Shown here in pieces: positions 22,320 through 36,230 of a DNA stretch of 64,000 bases; positions within the stretch are counted from its first letter, which is position 1, and the number at the start of each line of letters is the position of its first letter. Origin of the DNA: Brienomyrus brachyistius (lineage: Eukaryota > Chordata > Actinopteri > Osteoglossiformes > Mormyridae); contig NC_064540.1 of assembly GCF_023856365.1 (NCBI RefSeq), positions 28,698,474 through 28,762,473 on the forward strand, given 5' to 3'. The position numbers were made by a program, and so were the translations under genes. Below the pieces are notes generated by a model. The model did no database searches. It was not told the origin of the DNA and saw nothing but the letters and a program-made list of their open reading frames with translations.

Positions 22320-22685
22320 CAAACCCACCTACAACCCATATTTCAGCCTGTATTGGCCCCATTTAGTACCTACATAAGTCTTCTACTGAAATTGCCAGTT
22401 TGATGCCAGATTGACCAGTTGGAGCTCACCTAACACCTAGAGTGAAACCCTCTTGCAGTCCTTACTTCAAACCATGTTGTCCCCATGTTGCACCAACATA
22501 GAACTTGAAGCTGGGCTCGAGATGGGTCTTATGTACGTTGCCCAGTTTGGGCCCACCTGTGCCCCAGTAAAATATTGTTTGAAACCCACATGGGCAATTT
22601 GTCATGGGGCCAAAATGAAACTTGTGGACAATCCCACGTGGGGCCCATTTTTCAACCCACTTTGTACCCATATGGGCCTCACATA
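22320..22685. repeat. Degenerate array of CCCAYRTGGG palindromes
   Basis: Repeated variants occur: ACCCACATGGGC, TCCCACGTGGGGCCC, TACCCATATGGGCC, TTGGGCCCACCTG. Spacing is irregular at 30-60 bp. The same motif occurs at 19105-19155. The frames on either strand are by-products. I cannot name the family. Confidence 0.5.
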
Positions 22686-22689
22686 CAAA

Positions 22690-22944
22690 TGGCTGGGGAA
22701 GGACTAGACAGGGAGGCAAAAAGTGGGGATTTATTACGGGATGGAAGACTACGGGTAGAACGGGACATAACCATAGAACTAACAATACCTAACATCAATG
22801 ACGGATAAAAACCAGGGCAAGACGTGGACTGAAATAGACAGACTGGGCGAAAATAATCAGACACAGCTGGGCAAGATCGGGGAAGCACACGTGGATAATC
22901 AGGGGGCGTGACACACACGAGGATCGGACGAGCCAGGCATGACA
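22690..22944 (-). repeat. Solo LTR of the proline-rich LTR family, upstream of csf1
   Basis: In minus sense it runs TGTCATGCCTGGCTCGTCCG ... TATTTCAG ... GTCATTGATG ... AATAAATCCC. It aligns with the LTRs at 40219-40494 and 52861-53151. No internal sequence flanks it, so it is probably a solo LTR. No clear target duplication was seen. Confidence 0.7.
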
Positions 22945-23300
22945 TATATGTTAAATCGGTCTCAAACTGGATTAGGCATTCTACACATGCTCCACAGTTT
23001 CCCCTCTGGGTGTTGACCAAGTAACAGAAGCTCAATTAAAGTGTGCTTTCCACCGCACCAGGTACCGTACCTTTGGTACTTCAAGTTTTCCGCTGGCATA
23101 AAAACTAGTATCGGTGCTAAATGACATTCCAGCACCAGATGGGGTACTTTGTACTGCATTTGAAAAATTGCTGTAGCAGGACAAAGAATTTTCACCAGGA
23201 TTTGCCTTGTTCCGGGTATTGTATCAAAAAAGTTCCCTTTGAGGGTATTTCCCATTTTTGCTGCCTTCTGGGGTTCTTTCCACCTTCCCTCACCTAGGAA
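22945..23300. repeat. Possible MITE-like repeat
   Basis: Contains TGCTTTCCACCGCACCAGGT and TTCTTTCCACCTTCCC, with GGTACC-rich internal sequence of a type common in fish DNA-transposon derivatives. Ends were not defined. Confidence 0.25.
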
Positions 23301-23587
23301 CACGACACAAAGCCCAACTGCCCTAATAAGCCTGATAATCTAGCTCACTTAGTACACCTAGCAACTTTTCTGTCTCCCCATTAACTTTCCATGCCAGTCC
23401 CTGACAATTAATTGATTGCACATTTGTCCATAAATAATAGCTAAATAGACTGGTGTTAATCTAATAAATGTAACCAACATATTTAAAGCTGCTTAGATTC
23501 CTGTAAATCACATGAGAAAAAGGGGAGGTCTTACAAGTTGTGTCTTTACAAACTGCCAGTAAAAAACCTCAGTTTCATTTGTCCCTC

Positions 23588-23595
23588 TATAAAGG
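23588..23595 (+). promoter_or_regulatory. csf1: csf1 TATA box
   Basis: TATAAAGG lies 153 bp upstream of the csf1 start codon, within CCCTCTATAAAGGCAGCACT. It predicts transcription start near 23618-23622 and a 5' leader of about 120 nt. A purine-rich AGAAAAAGGGGAGG at about 23515-23528 precedes it. The promoter call is inference from position and motif. Confidence 0.6.
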
Positions 23596-23690
23596 CAGCA
23601 CTGTCTGTCATATTTCAACACATACATCCACGGGGCAACTGCGGAGTTGGTGTTTTGCTGTTCCACTGGAAAAAAGTGTATCCTGTTCCA

Positions 23691-23744
23691 ATGCATCAAA
23701 CAGTGGATTTTGTACTTCTATATTTACATAGGTCAGCCAGATGA
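23691..23744 (+). CDS. Upstream ORF in the csf1 leader, overlapping the start codon
   Basis: A 17-codon frame (MHQTVDFVLLYLHRSAR) whose TGA overlaps the csf1 ATG as ATGA (23741-23744). It lies downstream of the predicted transcription start, so ribosomes scanning the leader would meet it first. Overlapping stop/start geometry of this type can permit re-initiation or reduce main-frame translation. No peptide function is implied. Whether it is translated cannot be seen from the sequence. Confidence 0.45.
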   Translation: MHQTVDFVLLYLHRSAR

Positions 23745-23782
23745 ACACATACAAACCAGACCACATATTTTACAAAGCCAAG
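23741..23782 (+). CDS. csf1: csf1 coding exon 1 (start of signal peptide)
   Basis: ATG opens MNTYKPDHIFYKAK, 14 codons, ending in phase 0 at AAG|GTAAGC, a strong donor. It joins in frame to ARHRCFILILCF in exon 2 to make the N-terminus of a secreted cytokine precursor. This start was chosen over an alternative ATG exon near 20680 because of the better donor, the TATA box 153 bp upstream, and agreement with the basic pre-hydrophobic stretch expected of fish CSF1. The first ATG in the leader is the overlapping upstream ORF. Intron 1 is 6.2 kb. Confidence 0.75.
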
Positions 23783-25080
23783 GTAAGCATGATTTATATA
23801 CTCTGGGTTTAAATTATTGAATGTACAGTTTTTACAATTATCTCATTTACGTTTATGCCCAGCATTTACAGAATTATAAAATGTATAATGAATTAAACCA
23901 AGTTTAATTGCACGCATGTTACAATTGCAGAAAAGCTTACTTTTTGTGAAGATACAGGAAAATAATAATAGTGGTCTTTCCCCCTATGGTGCTTGTGTTT
24001 TGTTTAATTATATTGCTTTTTGCTTTCTTGTAACAACTAATGCTATATGCTTAGCTTCATAACTACCATTTCTCCTTATCATTTGTCTGTTGTTATGTAT
24101 AACTAATGTCTTTCGTACATTAAATAAGAAGTCTCCCCCACCCTTTTCTGCCTTTTTAGTGAAAGGAATGTTCAGAAAGCACCAACGCTCGCTGGTGCCT
24201 GCTCCTTACTGCACAAGCTTAAACTTGCATTCCAAGTTCCAGTGGATAAACATCTCAGTGGTTCACTTACTCTTTAAAACATTGTGATTACCTAAGATCC
24301 TCCCAGCACAATACAGAAATTGTTGACCTCTCATTAACATAGTAGTAAAAACCAGGTAGCTCATTTGTAAAGGGTTTATATGAATGAAAAAGAAACATAC
24401 ATGCACATTTATATAAATATTTTGGGAGTTAAAATAAAAATGTATCCTGAAAACTTATTGCAGGAAGCAGAAAAGAGCAAAATCGAGAGTTTAGATAGAA
24501 ATGAGCAAGTTTTAGCACTTCATGAAATGTGCCTTAAATGCACAAACATTTAACCTAACAGCCACTTTTGACTGCCACGATCAATTCTAATGGAACTGTG
24601 TGATGAATTAGTCACGACTCTTGAACGACCCACATTTTGAAATCATGCTATTCCTGTCCATCGTTAAGTACTCACAACTGTTGGATTTTTAGCAAGAGGA
24701 ACATACCAACAGGAACTTGGCTGACAGCATAGGGATATACCAGCCCTTTATTCCTCCAGCTGTGGCTGGTGTTAATGGACTGTCAAGACAGAATATTATT
24801 TCCCTGTGGACGAACAGGCAAGTGTTACAAAGCAGTTTGCAGCAAAGTCCAGCTTTGCTAAAAGAAATTTAAATAAAAATTTAGAATTTAAATTAAAATG
24901 AGTAAAATAGGTTCAAAAGAAGTAGTGTGTCCTCGCAATCATAAGCCACCGTGCAAATGCTCCTGTGAGACTAGAACATGTCTTGATGTACAGGTAGTTC
25001 ACAGGTTACTAGCGAGATCATTCTTTAAATCAAATTTGTAGGTGAGTCATTAAAACAATAATACAGTACATAAAAATAAT
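23783..25080. other. csf1 intron 1, proximal part
   Basis: AT-rich sequence without a repeat I can name. Short open frames (for example 24090-24287) have no support. Regulatory elements may be present but none is identifiable by eye. Confidence 0.45.
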
Positions 25081-25306
25081 GTCAGGATGAGTTCCTGGCC
25101 AGTCCTTGGGTAGCGAGTGTTGCTGGTCATTCTGTTTGGCAAGGGCACCAGAAAAGGAAATATGGGATCTGGGGACACTAGAGGGGATAATGGAGGCACC
25201 ACACCAGGGGGCACACCTATAGGAGGTATAAAGGGACCGGCAGGGGACAAAGGCACAGAAGGACGGGAAGGAAACACGGGGACACAAAGGAACCAATTGG
25301 TTTTGT
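25081..25306 (-). pseudogene. Proline-rich LTR-element internal fragment
   Basis: The minus frame has FVPLSPAGPFIPPIGVPPG-like strings resembling the distal proline-rich part of the frame at 40597-42057 (FVPRPFAPPVP, FTPGPFVPPVP). No LTR in the matching orientation is attached. It is a short relic. Confidence 0.4.
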
Positions 25307-25311
25307 AATAA

Positions 25312-26394
25312 TGTCACATGCCCTTGTTCTGAGTCACACTTAGTGTTTGAGTCTACAGTACTTTGATAATACCATTCACTTATTCCCTATAGCCTTGAGT
25401 CCCTTGTGTAATTGATGATTGGCCCACACTTGTCCATCATCTAGCCTTTGTCAGTACAGTATATATGGCTACGTTCACACTGCCATGCTGAAGTGACTCA
25501 AATTGGATTTTTTTGCCTTAATGTGACACAGATCTGATCTTTTCAAATCAGATTTGTGTCACTTTCATATGTGGTACTAAATTGGATACGTATCAGATTC
25601 GCGGCCATGCGACCTGAATGTGAATGCTCAGATCGGAATTCATGTGGCTTTTTGCTTATACGCATGCGCTGACATCATCAGCCTGCACCGGCAGGCTCAT
25701 ACCCACACATCTCTTGATGCAGCAGTTCCAGCAATAACTGCGAACACAGAAAAAGCTAGCCACCTGACTTCTTTTTCTCCTTTTCGACCAGCTCATGTAC
25801 AGCTGATTCACTGTTTGTCGTCCTCCAGAGCAAAGTGCGATACATGCGTGAGCTACTAACGCCTCCATTTTTAATGCCATGAGTTGTCCCACAGATATGA
25901 CGTTTTTTGTTCTTGGTGACGCAGTTGACCAGTGTAAAAACGTATCAATGTGCGCATGCGTGACGTTTTGGAGGACCAATGCATTCACATTACCGTCAGA
26001 TACAGATCACTTGTAGTTATGAATGTGAACCGTCAAGATAGACAAATCCGATCTGAGCAGAAAATCGGAATTGAACGATGTGGCTGGCAGTGTGAACATA
26101 GCCTATGTGTGTGCCCTTGCCCTGTTTCGTTGTCAGTCATTGTGAGTAGTGTTTTGGATGCAGATCTGTTAGTGGTATGCTTGTGGTTTGTTAGTCATAC
26201 TCATGTTTTAGCGCTCTTTGTTGCAGTCTCCTCAGTGTTTCCCTGCGTATTAGTCCTGCTCTGCCTGTCTTTGGTTTTGACCCCTCATAGTCTTTTTGTT
26301 TTGTGTTTAGTTTGTAATCGATTTCTAAATGAAGTCCTGTTGTCTGTAGGGTGTATTGTGGATTGCCACTCAGTCCCTGTGTCCTGACGTGACA
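25312..26394 (+). repeat. Solo LTR split by a TIR element
   Basis: Starts TGTCACATGCCC at 25312 and ends CTGACGTGACA at 26394. It is interrupted by the TIR element 25467-26103 at a TATATAT stretch. Without the insert it is about 446 bp. The sequence after the insert (GTTGTCAGTCATTGTGAG) includes the GTCATTG motif found after the TATA box in the other LTRs of this window. No clear target duplication was seen. Confidence 0.45.
25467..26103. mobile_element. Non-autonomous DNA transposon with about 19-bp TIRs
   Basis: The left end GGCTACGTTCACACTGCCA and right end TGGCAGTGTGAACATAGCC are inverted repeats with one mismatch. The flanking 3 bp are TAT on both sides. It is 637 bp without a transposase. 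The interior has secondary-structure-prone segments (ATCTGATC...GATCAGAT-like). PIF/Harbinger-like by 3-bp duplication, but the class is uncertain. Confidence 0.65.
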
Positions 26395-26950
26395 AGAACA
26401 ATAATAATTATGCTGTACTAATAACAGTAATTACAAACCTCTGAAGCTGCACAATGTTTTCACAAGCGTCAATAAGTAGTGTGTGCGTTCATTATTACGA
26501 ACCATTGTATTTAGGCTGAATTTGTAATATAACAGACTTTATGGTAGTCTGTTCATAAGTACACTTTATCCATGAGTTGCACCTTGCGCTAGCGCAAAGT
26601 CTGTTTTTTCTGCTGCCAAAATAGCAAGATGGATTTGGACATGGACATAAATATTAGTTGTGCTTTGCATTTTGTGTTAGATCATCAGAATAGAGCCCTA
26701 GAAACTGGTTTGGAATAATACACTGAAGACTATGTTTCCGTGTCTAAGCTTGTTTGGACTATGCAGTTGATTGCATTCCTATTTTATAAGCCATGCATTA
26801 GAAGCTTTTAGCCCATGCTACTAATAGTACTAGCATTCACACCATATCAATTGCTTAGGCATATTTGCTTGTTTACAGAATTTTTATGAATGAAGAGAGG
26901 AATAAAGCAGCAGTACATGGAAACACAAAATGAGTCATTCTCATGAACCC
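26395..26950. other. csf1 intron 1, no recognised element
   Basis: AT-rich; nothing identifiable. Confidence 0.4.
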
Positions 26951-26963
26951 ATTACGGTAACAT

Positions 26964-27321
26964 CCATCCATCCATCCATTTTCCAAACCGCTTATCCTAT
27001 TGGGTCGCGGGGGGTCCGGAGCCTATCCCGGAATCAATGGGCACGAGGCAGGGAACAACCCAGGATGGGGGGCCAGCCCATCGCAGGGCACACTCACACA
27101 CCATTCACTCACACATGCACACCTACGGGCAATTCAGCAACTCCAATTAGCCTCAGCATGTTTTTGGACTGTGGGGGGAAACCGGAGTACCCGGAGGAAA
27201 CCCCACGACGACACGGGGAGAACATGCAAACTCCGCACACATGTGACCCAGGCGGAGACTCGAACCCGGGTCCCAGAGGTGTGAGGCGACAGTGCTAACC
27301 ACTGCACCACCATGCCGCCCC
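26964..27321 (-). mobile_element. V-SINE (DANA-like), full length
   Basis: Full-length reverse copy. It has a (CATC)n tail at the left, the conserved central GAACATGCAAACTCC segment, and the tRNA-like head ...CACTGCACCACCATGCCGCC at the right. A perfect target-site duplication ATTACGGTAACAT flanks it (26951-26963, 27322-27334). It lies in csf1 intron 1. Confidence 0.97.
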
Positions 27322-27334
27322 ATTACGGTAACAT

Positions 27335-28751
27335 ATTAAATCATATTAAAGCCATTAAATCATATTAAAGCCACCCTTCAGAGGTCTGCACACAATGACC
27401 GATGACCATCTTTCTCTGCTCTTAGCGGAGCTTCTTAAACTCCACATTTCGGTGTCAGTGCTTATGTCAGTATTTTTACTTTACTTTTATAAGTTCGTCA
27501 TTTGAAATCAAAGTACAGACATTGCAAAATGCAGTTTGGAACACTTGCAGAAACATTATAAAAGTACATAGTAAGCGAAGGTGGACATTTGTTTTGATCC
27601 CAGATATCTGATCATCAAAGTCTTAAGTACATGAAGATGACTAAATGGTGTAGTTGCAACATTCAGTTGGATAAATAAGAAAAACCTAACTCATATCACT
27701 ATTTCTGGTATCCCCACCCCCACCACCTTTATGGTGCTGATAGGTATCTGGATCGTGTTTTACCATTGCGTTGTTCATTTAATGACCATGCGAATGCAAT
27801 TTGAATATGTGGTAATGCGGCTATTTGGAATGTGAATAGCGATCTTCAGGTGAGAGTGGTACTACATGCCCCCGATGCAGGTAAAACAAAGGTGACACGG
27901 TTTACTTTTTTGCCAATTTAGCCTAATTTGAAAAACTGTAATACTTCCTACAATGGATATTTTGAAAAGAAGACAGATTACGGATTTAGTCAGTGTTTTT
28001 TTCATGATTCAAAACACAGATTTCAGTGAGATATAAACTGAAACAGATGCGAAAAATACGCTGCATCACCGACGATGCACTCGACCCCAGAGAGTTAAAA
28101 GAAACTTTATTTTAGGGTGTTGGGTGAATCCGTGGTAGGTACAGCAGGATAGCCGGGGAGGGGGGTTACGTACGAAGTCAAGGGGCCCCTGTCCTTGTGG
28201 TCTATTCTGCTGTCCGTAGGTTCCTAAATCTTTGGGCCATAAATGGGATGCTGGCCTCCTTTGTTATCTGTGTGTTTGTGTGTGTGGGATCACTAACCCC
28301 CCTTTTGTGCCTAGGCCAGCGAGTACCTTTCGTACCAGGGTAGGCCTTGTCTCAGGCCACCTGGAATCTAAGCTCTGTCGTATGTGCATGTGTGATCCTA
28401 CACTTTTACCTGACTTTTTTTGCTGAGAAAGTTTGAAAAATAGGCACCACTCCAACTCTGTAGATGATATGGTGCTGCCACCACCCACACTCCACCGGTG
28501 TTTCCCAGGCGTAACAATGAAATGCAGTTTGGCACAGGTCACAATAGTATACAATAGTATATAGCTGTACAATACATTCACGTGTGATAGATAAATCATT
28601 AGAAAATGTACATCTATGCATTTTCTTGTTTCTGATAATATTTTGTCTTCCTATCGCAGTTTAAAATTCATATTTTTGGTGTTTTATTTACTATCATCAG
28701 ACTTTGCAAAAAAAAAAAGACTTCTTTTGCATATTATATATTAGCCTGCAT
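27335..28751. other. csf1 intron 1, unassigned
   Basis: Includes a GC-richer part at 28110-28520 that could be an unclassified repeat. Open frames there lack family support. Confidence 0.4.
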
Positions 28752-28763
28752 ATTTGTGGACAG

Positions 28764-28851
28764 CTGCCTCGTGCCCATTGCTTCCGGGATAGGCTCCGGA
28801 CCCCCCGCGACCCAGTAGGATAAGTGGTTTGGAAAATGGATGGATGGATGG
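28764..28851 (+). mobile_element. V-SINE 3' end, 5'-truncated
   Basis: Only the last 88 bp of the SINE up to the (TGGA)n tail remain. A perfect duplication ATTTGTGGACAG flanks it (28752-28763, 28852-28863), showing that it inserted in truncated form. Confidence 0.95.
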
Positions 28852-28863
28852 ATTTGTGGACAG

Positions 28864-29983
28864 GTTCTGTGCATGAACTCAGGCTTTTGCACATATGGAC
28901 ATTTACAAGAAATGTGTGTACACCGGGTCAGATAAATCATTTTTTTGTGCATACATATTAGTTTCTTTTCTTTTGTATGCATTTTTGTCCTACGCAAATT
29001 TACACAGAGTTATTGAAAAGGCCCCTGGTAGTTAGCTTTGGAAAGTAGCAGATGCCACATTCAACCCAAATGGCAGAATGGTGAAGCGGTCCCTGACAGT
29101 ATCCTTTACAGAAACATAAGGTACCTAGGCATGGAATAAGGGTCTAACTTGGACAGTGCTTTGAAATTGTGTACAATAGAACCTTTACATAACAGATGCT
29201 TTTGTCTGTAGAAGAAAAGCAGATAATACATCACATGCTTACATAAGTCAGAGCCTTTTTAGAGCTATACAAATCATTACAAAACAAAGCTGTACATACT
29301 CATAAATATGGTCTAATCTATGTAATGTTACTACTAAAAACTAAATTTTCCATATTGGGAGCTGCAATGTGGCCAGAAAAACATAGCTGATCATCTAGCA
29401 TTAGAACCTTATGTGCCTGGCAGACCTTTATGGACACAGCTGATAAGGTATACAGTATATGACTATTGAATCTCAATAAGGCATAAACACCAGACATTAG
29501 CCAACACACTCTGGACCCCCTTACTTTCTATATAAATGTACTATTTGTAGTTGTACACATCTAACCTCAGTAGAAATATTTGATGCAACACTCTTGAAAT
29601 GAAATTATTTGCTGTTTGCACAAGTACAGGTACATTGGAATACTTAATTTTATATATCCCATCATGCTCTCTTTTGAGACATAAACATACAATGCTTGTG
29701 GTCCAAGCCCAGGGTCTGGCCATTTGACTGCCATCCTTGGAACATTTTTGAGGGTTAATAGCCTAGCTCAAGGGCCTAATGGAAAAGTAACTATTCTGAT
29801 GAGGCTCAAACTATACCTTCCTATCACAGAGGCTTTGTCTGCTGAGCCAAACACCACCCCCTGAATGTCAGGGATGCAGCCATAAATGTACTTTTTTTTC
29901 CATTTTAATATTCCGATGTGCACTTCTTTGCCTGGAATGGGAAGTGAGGGAAAAGTGAATGATCAGTTTATCTCTTTTTACAG
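28864..29983. other. csf1 intron 1, distal part
   Basis: No gene. A stretch near 29695-29790 (CAAGGGCCTAATGG) resembles a common fish repeat, but I cannot name it. Confidence 0.4.
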
Positions 29984-30097
29984 GCTAGGCACAGGTGTTT
30001 CATCCTCATCCTGTGCTTTCGTTTAGCCCTGGGTGATGTGCCTGGTCCATGTCGACACTCTGCGACAAAGGATCGTCTTCTGAATCTCAAGCATCTG
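29984..30097 (+). CDS. csf1: csf1 coding exon 2 (signal peptide core and helix A)
   Basis: The acceptor TTTTTACAG ends at 29983 and the donor CTG|GTACAG begins at 30098. The exon has 38 codons in phase 0. CFILILCFRLALG is the hydrophobic signal-peptide core, and cleavage is likely before DVPGPCRHS. The Cys in GPCRH matches human mature Cys7, which pairs with Cys90. TKDRLLNLKHL begins the first helix of the four-helix cytokine. CSF1 is the ligand of CSF1R and drives survival and differentiation of monocytes and macrophages (in fish also pigment cells). Phase-0 junctions on both sides match the known gene structure. Confidence 0.92.
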
Positions 30098-30669
30098 GTA
30101 CAGAATGTAGTCTTTCATTTTCTTTTATCTGTTTTTTAAGCAATGTATAGAGATCAAAGTCTCACAGTTTGCAGTGTTTTTGCAGCTACTTACATTTCAG
30201 TTAATACTGTACTCTCTGACAAGAGAAGTGACTTGAACTGGAGATGGATTTATTAAAGCACAATCACAAATGGAATAATAAAACAGTACTTCACCATTGG
30301 TTCACAATACATTATATTAAACAACAACACAGGGTAAAATGGCACAACTGGTCTGCATAGCAGTTAGTGTGTTTGTAGTGAAACTAATTAGAAAAGGTTC
30401 CTGACATTTTTACCCCTTGTGTGTTGCATGTTGTATTACATGTTTAGTAAGGGATGGACAATAAAGTGCAACCAGCATCATCTTAGAAAAATAAATTAAA
30501 ATATATTACTCCACCATTGTGAATTATAATAATAATATCTGCACAGATGTTTTCTTTTCATGTGATTTTTCAGAACATTCATTATTGCACAATATATTTC
30601 ACACACACACACACATGTTGTATATACATAGCTGTTACACAACTGTTCTCATATACATACTGTGTATGT

Positions 30670-30707
<38 letters not shown>

Positions 30708-30757
30708 GACATGCTTATGTGTGTGTGTTTTATATATATATGTATGTCATATATATA
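30098..30757. repeat. csf1 intron 2 with (CA)n and (TA)n runs
   Basis: A (CA)8 at 30601-30616 and a TA run at 30677-30705. Otherwise this is unique-looking AT-rich intron. Confidence 0.7.
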
Positions 30758-32389
<1,632 letters not shown>

Positions 32390-32457
32390 TATGTATGTCA
32401 CAAGCATGTCATTACATATTATTACATATTATATATTAATTTATATTTATTTTACAG

Positions 32458-32520
32458 ATTGCAAACCAGTTGCAAGATGGCTGCTTATTAAACTACACAT
32501 TTACAAACCGTCAGAATCTG
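32458..32520 (+). CDS. csf1: csf1 coding exon 3 (interchain-cysteine exon)
   Basis: The acceptor ATTTTACAG ends at 32457 and the donor CTG|GTAGGC begins at 32521. It has 21 codons, IANQLQDGCLLNYTFTNRQN plus Leu, in phase 0. Length and phase equal those of the homologous mammalian exon (63 nt). The Cys in QDGCLL aligns with human Cys31, which forms the interchain disulfide of the CSF1 homodimer, so this fish protein probably also dimerises covalently. N-Y-T is a potential N-glycosylation sequon. The exon is followed by a 29.9-kb intron. Confidence 0.93.
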
Positions 32521-34988
<2,468 letters not shown>

Positions 34989-34996
34989 TGTATGTA

Positions 34997-35038
34997 TATG
35001 TAACAACAACAACAACAATAATAATAATAATAATAATA
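34997..35038 (+). repeat. (CAA)n(TAA)n microsatellite
   Basis: Perfect short triplet runs following the Tc1 right end. Confidence 0.9.
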
Positions 35039-35984
35039 GCCTATGTCCTATAATAATTTCACCTTAGTTCCTGGAGTTGGTGTAACATCATGTCTGGGGC
35101 AGGCAAGGTCATGAGATTTCCGGCCCTCCTAGCATGACTTGCCTACTGTTTTGCAGCCAGACCCTTCTTGCAAAGCTAGACGTTTATTGGACAAATGCTT
35201 GAAAAGATTATTTCCAGGGAAGCTCTGTGTGTCTAGCAGTAAATGGTACAGTGGGATGGCCAGGACGCTGGGCTGCTGGATGATGATTCGAGGGACAGTG
35301 AAAGTATGGCTGAACCACTTTTTGATTGACAGCGTTTTGAAAATATACTTCAACATCGGAGCATTTCAATTTCAATCCCATGTGGATAAGTGAAGTCTTT
35401 TCATTTTTTTGATTTTCATTTGTACATACCCTACTGTTAAAAAAAACACAAATATAGCATTCTTGAGTATGCTCCTTGATTTGTTAGTAAGATTCGTTCG
35501 CCAGTAGTAAAGTTCATTTGTTTATTTATTTCAAACAGTGTCGGGAGAGAGGGCGGACTAGCCAGCTTTCGTTGTTTGAAAGACCACCAGCCACCACTGC
35601 TTACTGTTTTTTTACCTGCAAATCAGTTACAAGTTCTTTAGTAAATTCTGTGTGAGCCAGGTGTGGTATATATGTGCAGTACAATTCTATATTTGATTTT
35701 AAGTGAATCTTTTTATTTACTAATATATTATCAATTGATTAGTAACAGTTTATCAATTGTTAAAGAGCAGACCTTAAACTGAAATCTTACTGCAGTTTCT
35801 TGTAAATTACGGGTAAGGAGTTTTTACAGCAGATTCCCTGTGCAGTTGCTGAGGTTGTCTCATAGGTACAATCTCCAGTTGAGTAAACTTACATACATTC
35901 ATGCACAAATTATACAGTTATCTTTTAATTTCCAGAATCTGTTTTGCATATTTGGTTTGGGGATTCAATTTCTGCTCCTAGCTC
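35039..35984. other. csf1 intron 3, includes second copy of a duplicated segment
   Basis: 35160-35250 repeats part of 32966-33040. The frame 35139-35393 covers it but has no known domain. The rest is AT-rich. Confidence 0.4.
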
Positions 35985-36230
35985 GCTGGGTATGAAATTT
36001 ACGTGTCTTCTTTTTGGTATCACCCAAATCACCTCATAAATCACAATTTATTTTCCTGCAGCTAAAATTATGTGATTGGTTGGACTAGTATGTTCCTGTA
36101 GTACACTGAGGGCAAAATTTGGATACTTGGCCATTGCCCCTACTGTACAGGAACTTTTATGACATCGCATTCTAAATCCATAGACAGCAGTATGTTGTTG
36201 GTCCTCCTTTTGCAGCTGCCACTCAAATTC
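35985..36230 (-). mobile_element. Tc1-derived repeat, 3' part (inverted partner of 61890-62148)
   Basis: In minus sense it has AATGCGATGTCATAAAAGTTC, GGCAATGGCCAAGTATCC and a non-Tc1 extension ending GCAGAAATTGAATCCCC. The match to 61890-62148 runs through both parts, so the extension belongs to the repeat. Confidence 0.65.

Noticed and set aside
26964..27321. RNA polymerase III box A/B suggesting a tRNA gene
   Set aside because: The boxes belong to the tRNA-derived head of a V-SINE; no cloverleaf or anticodon arm continues.
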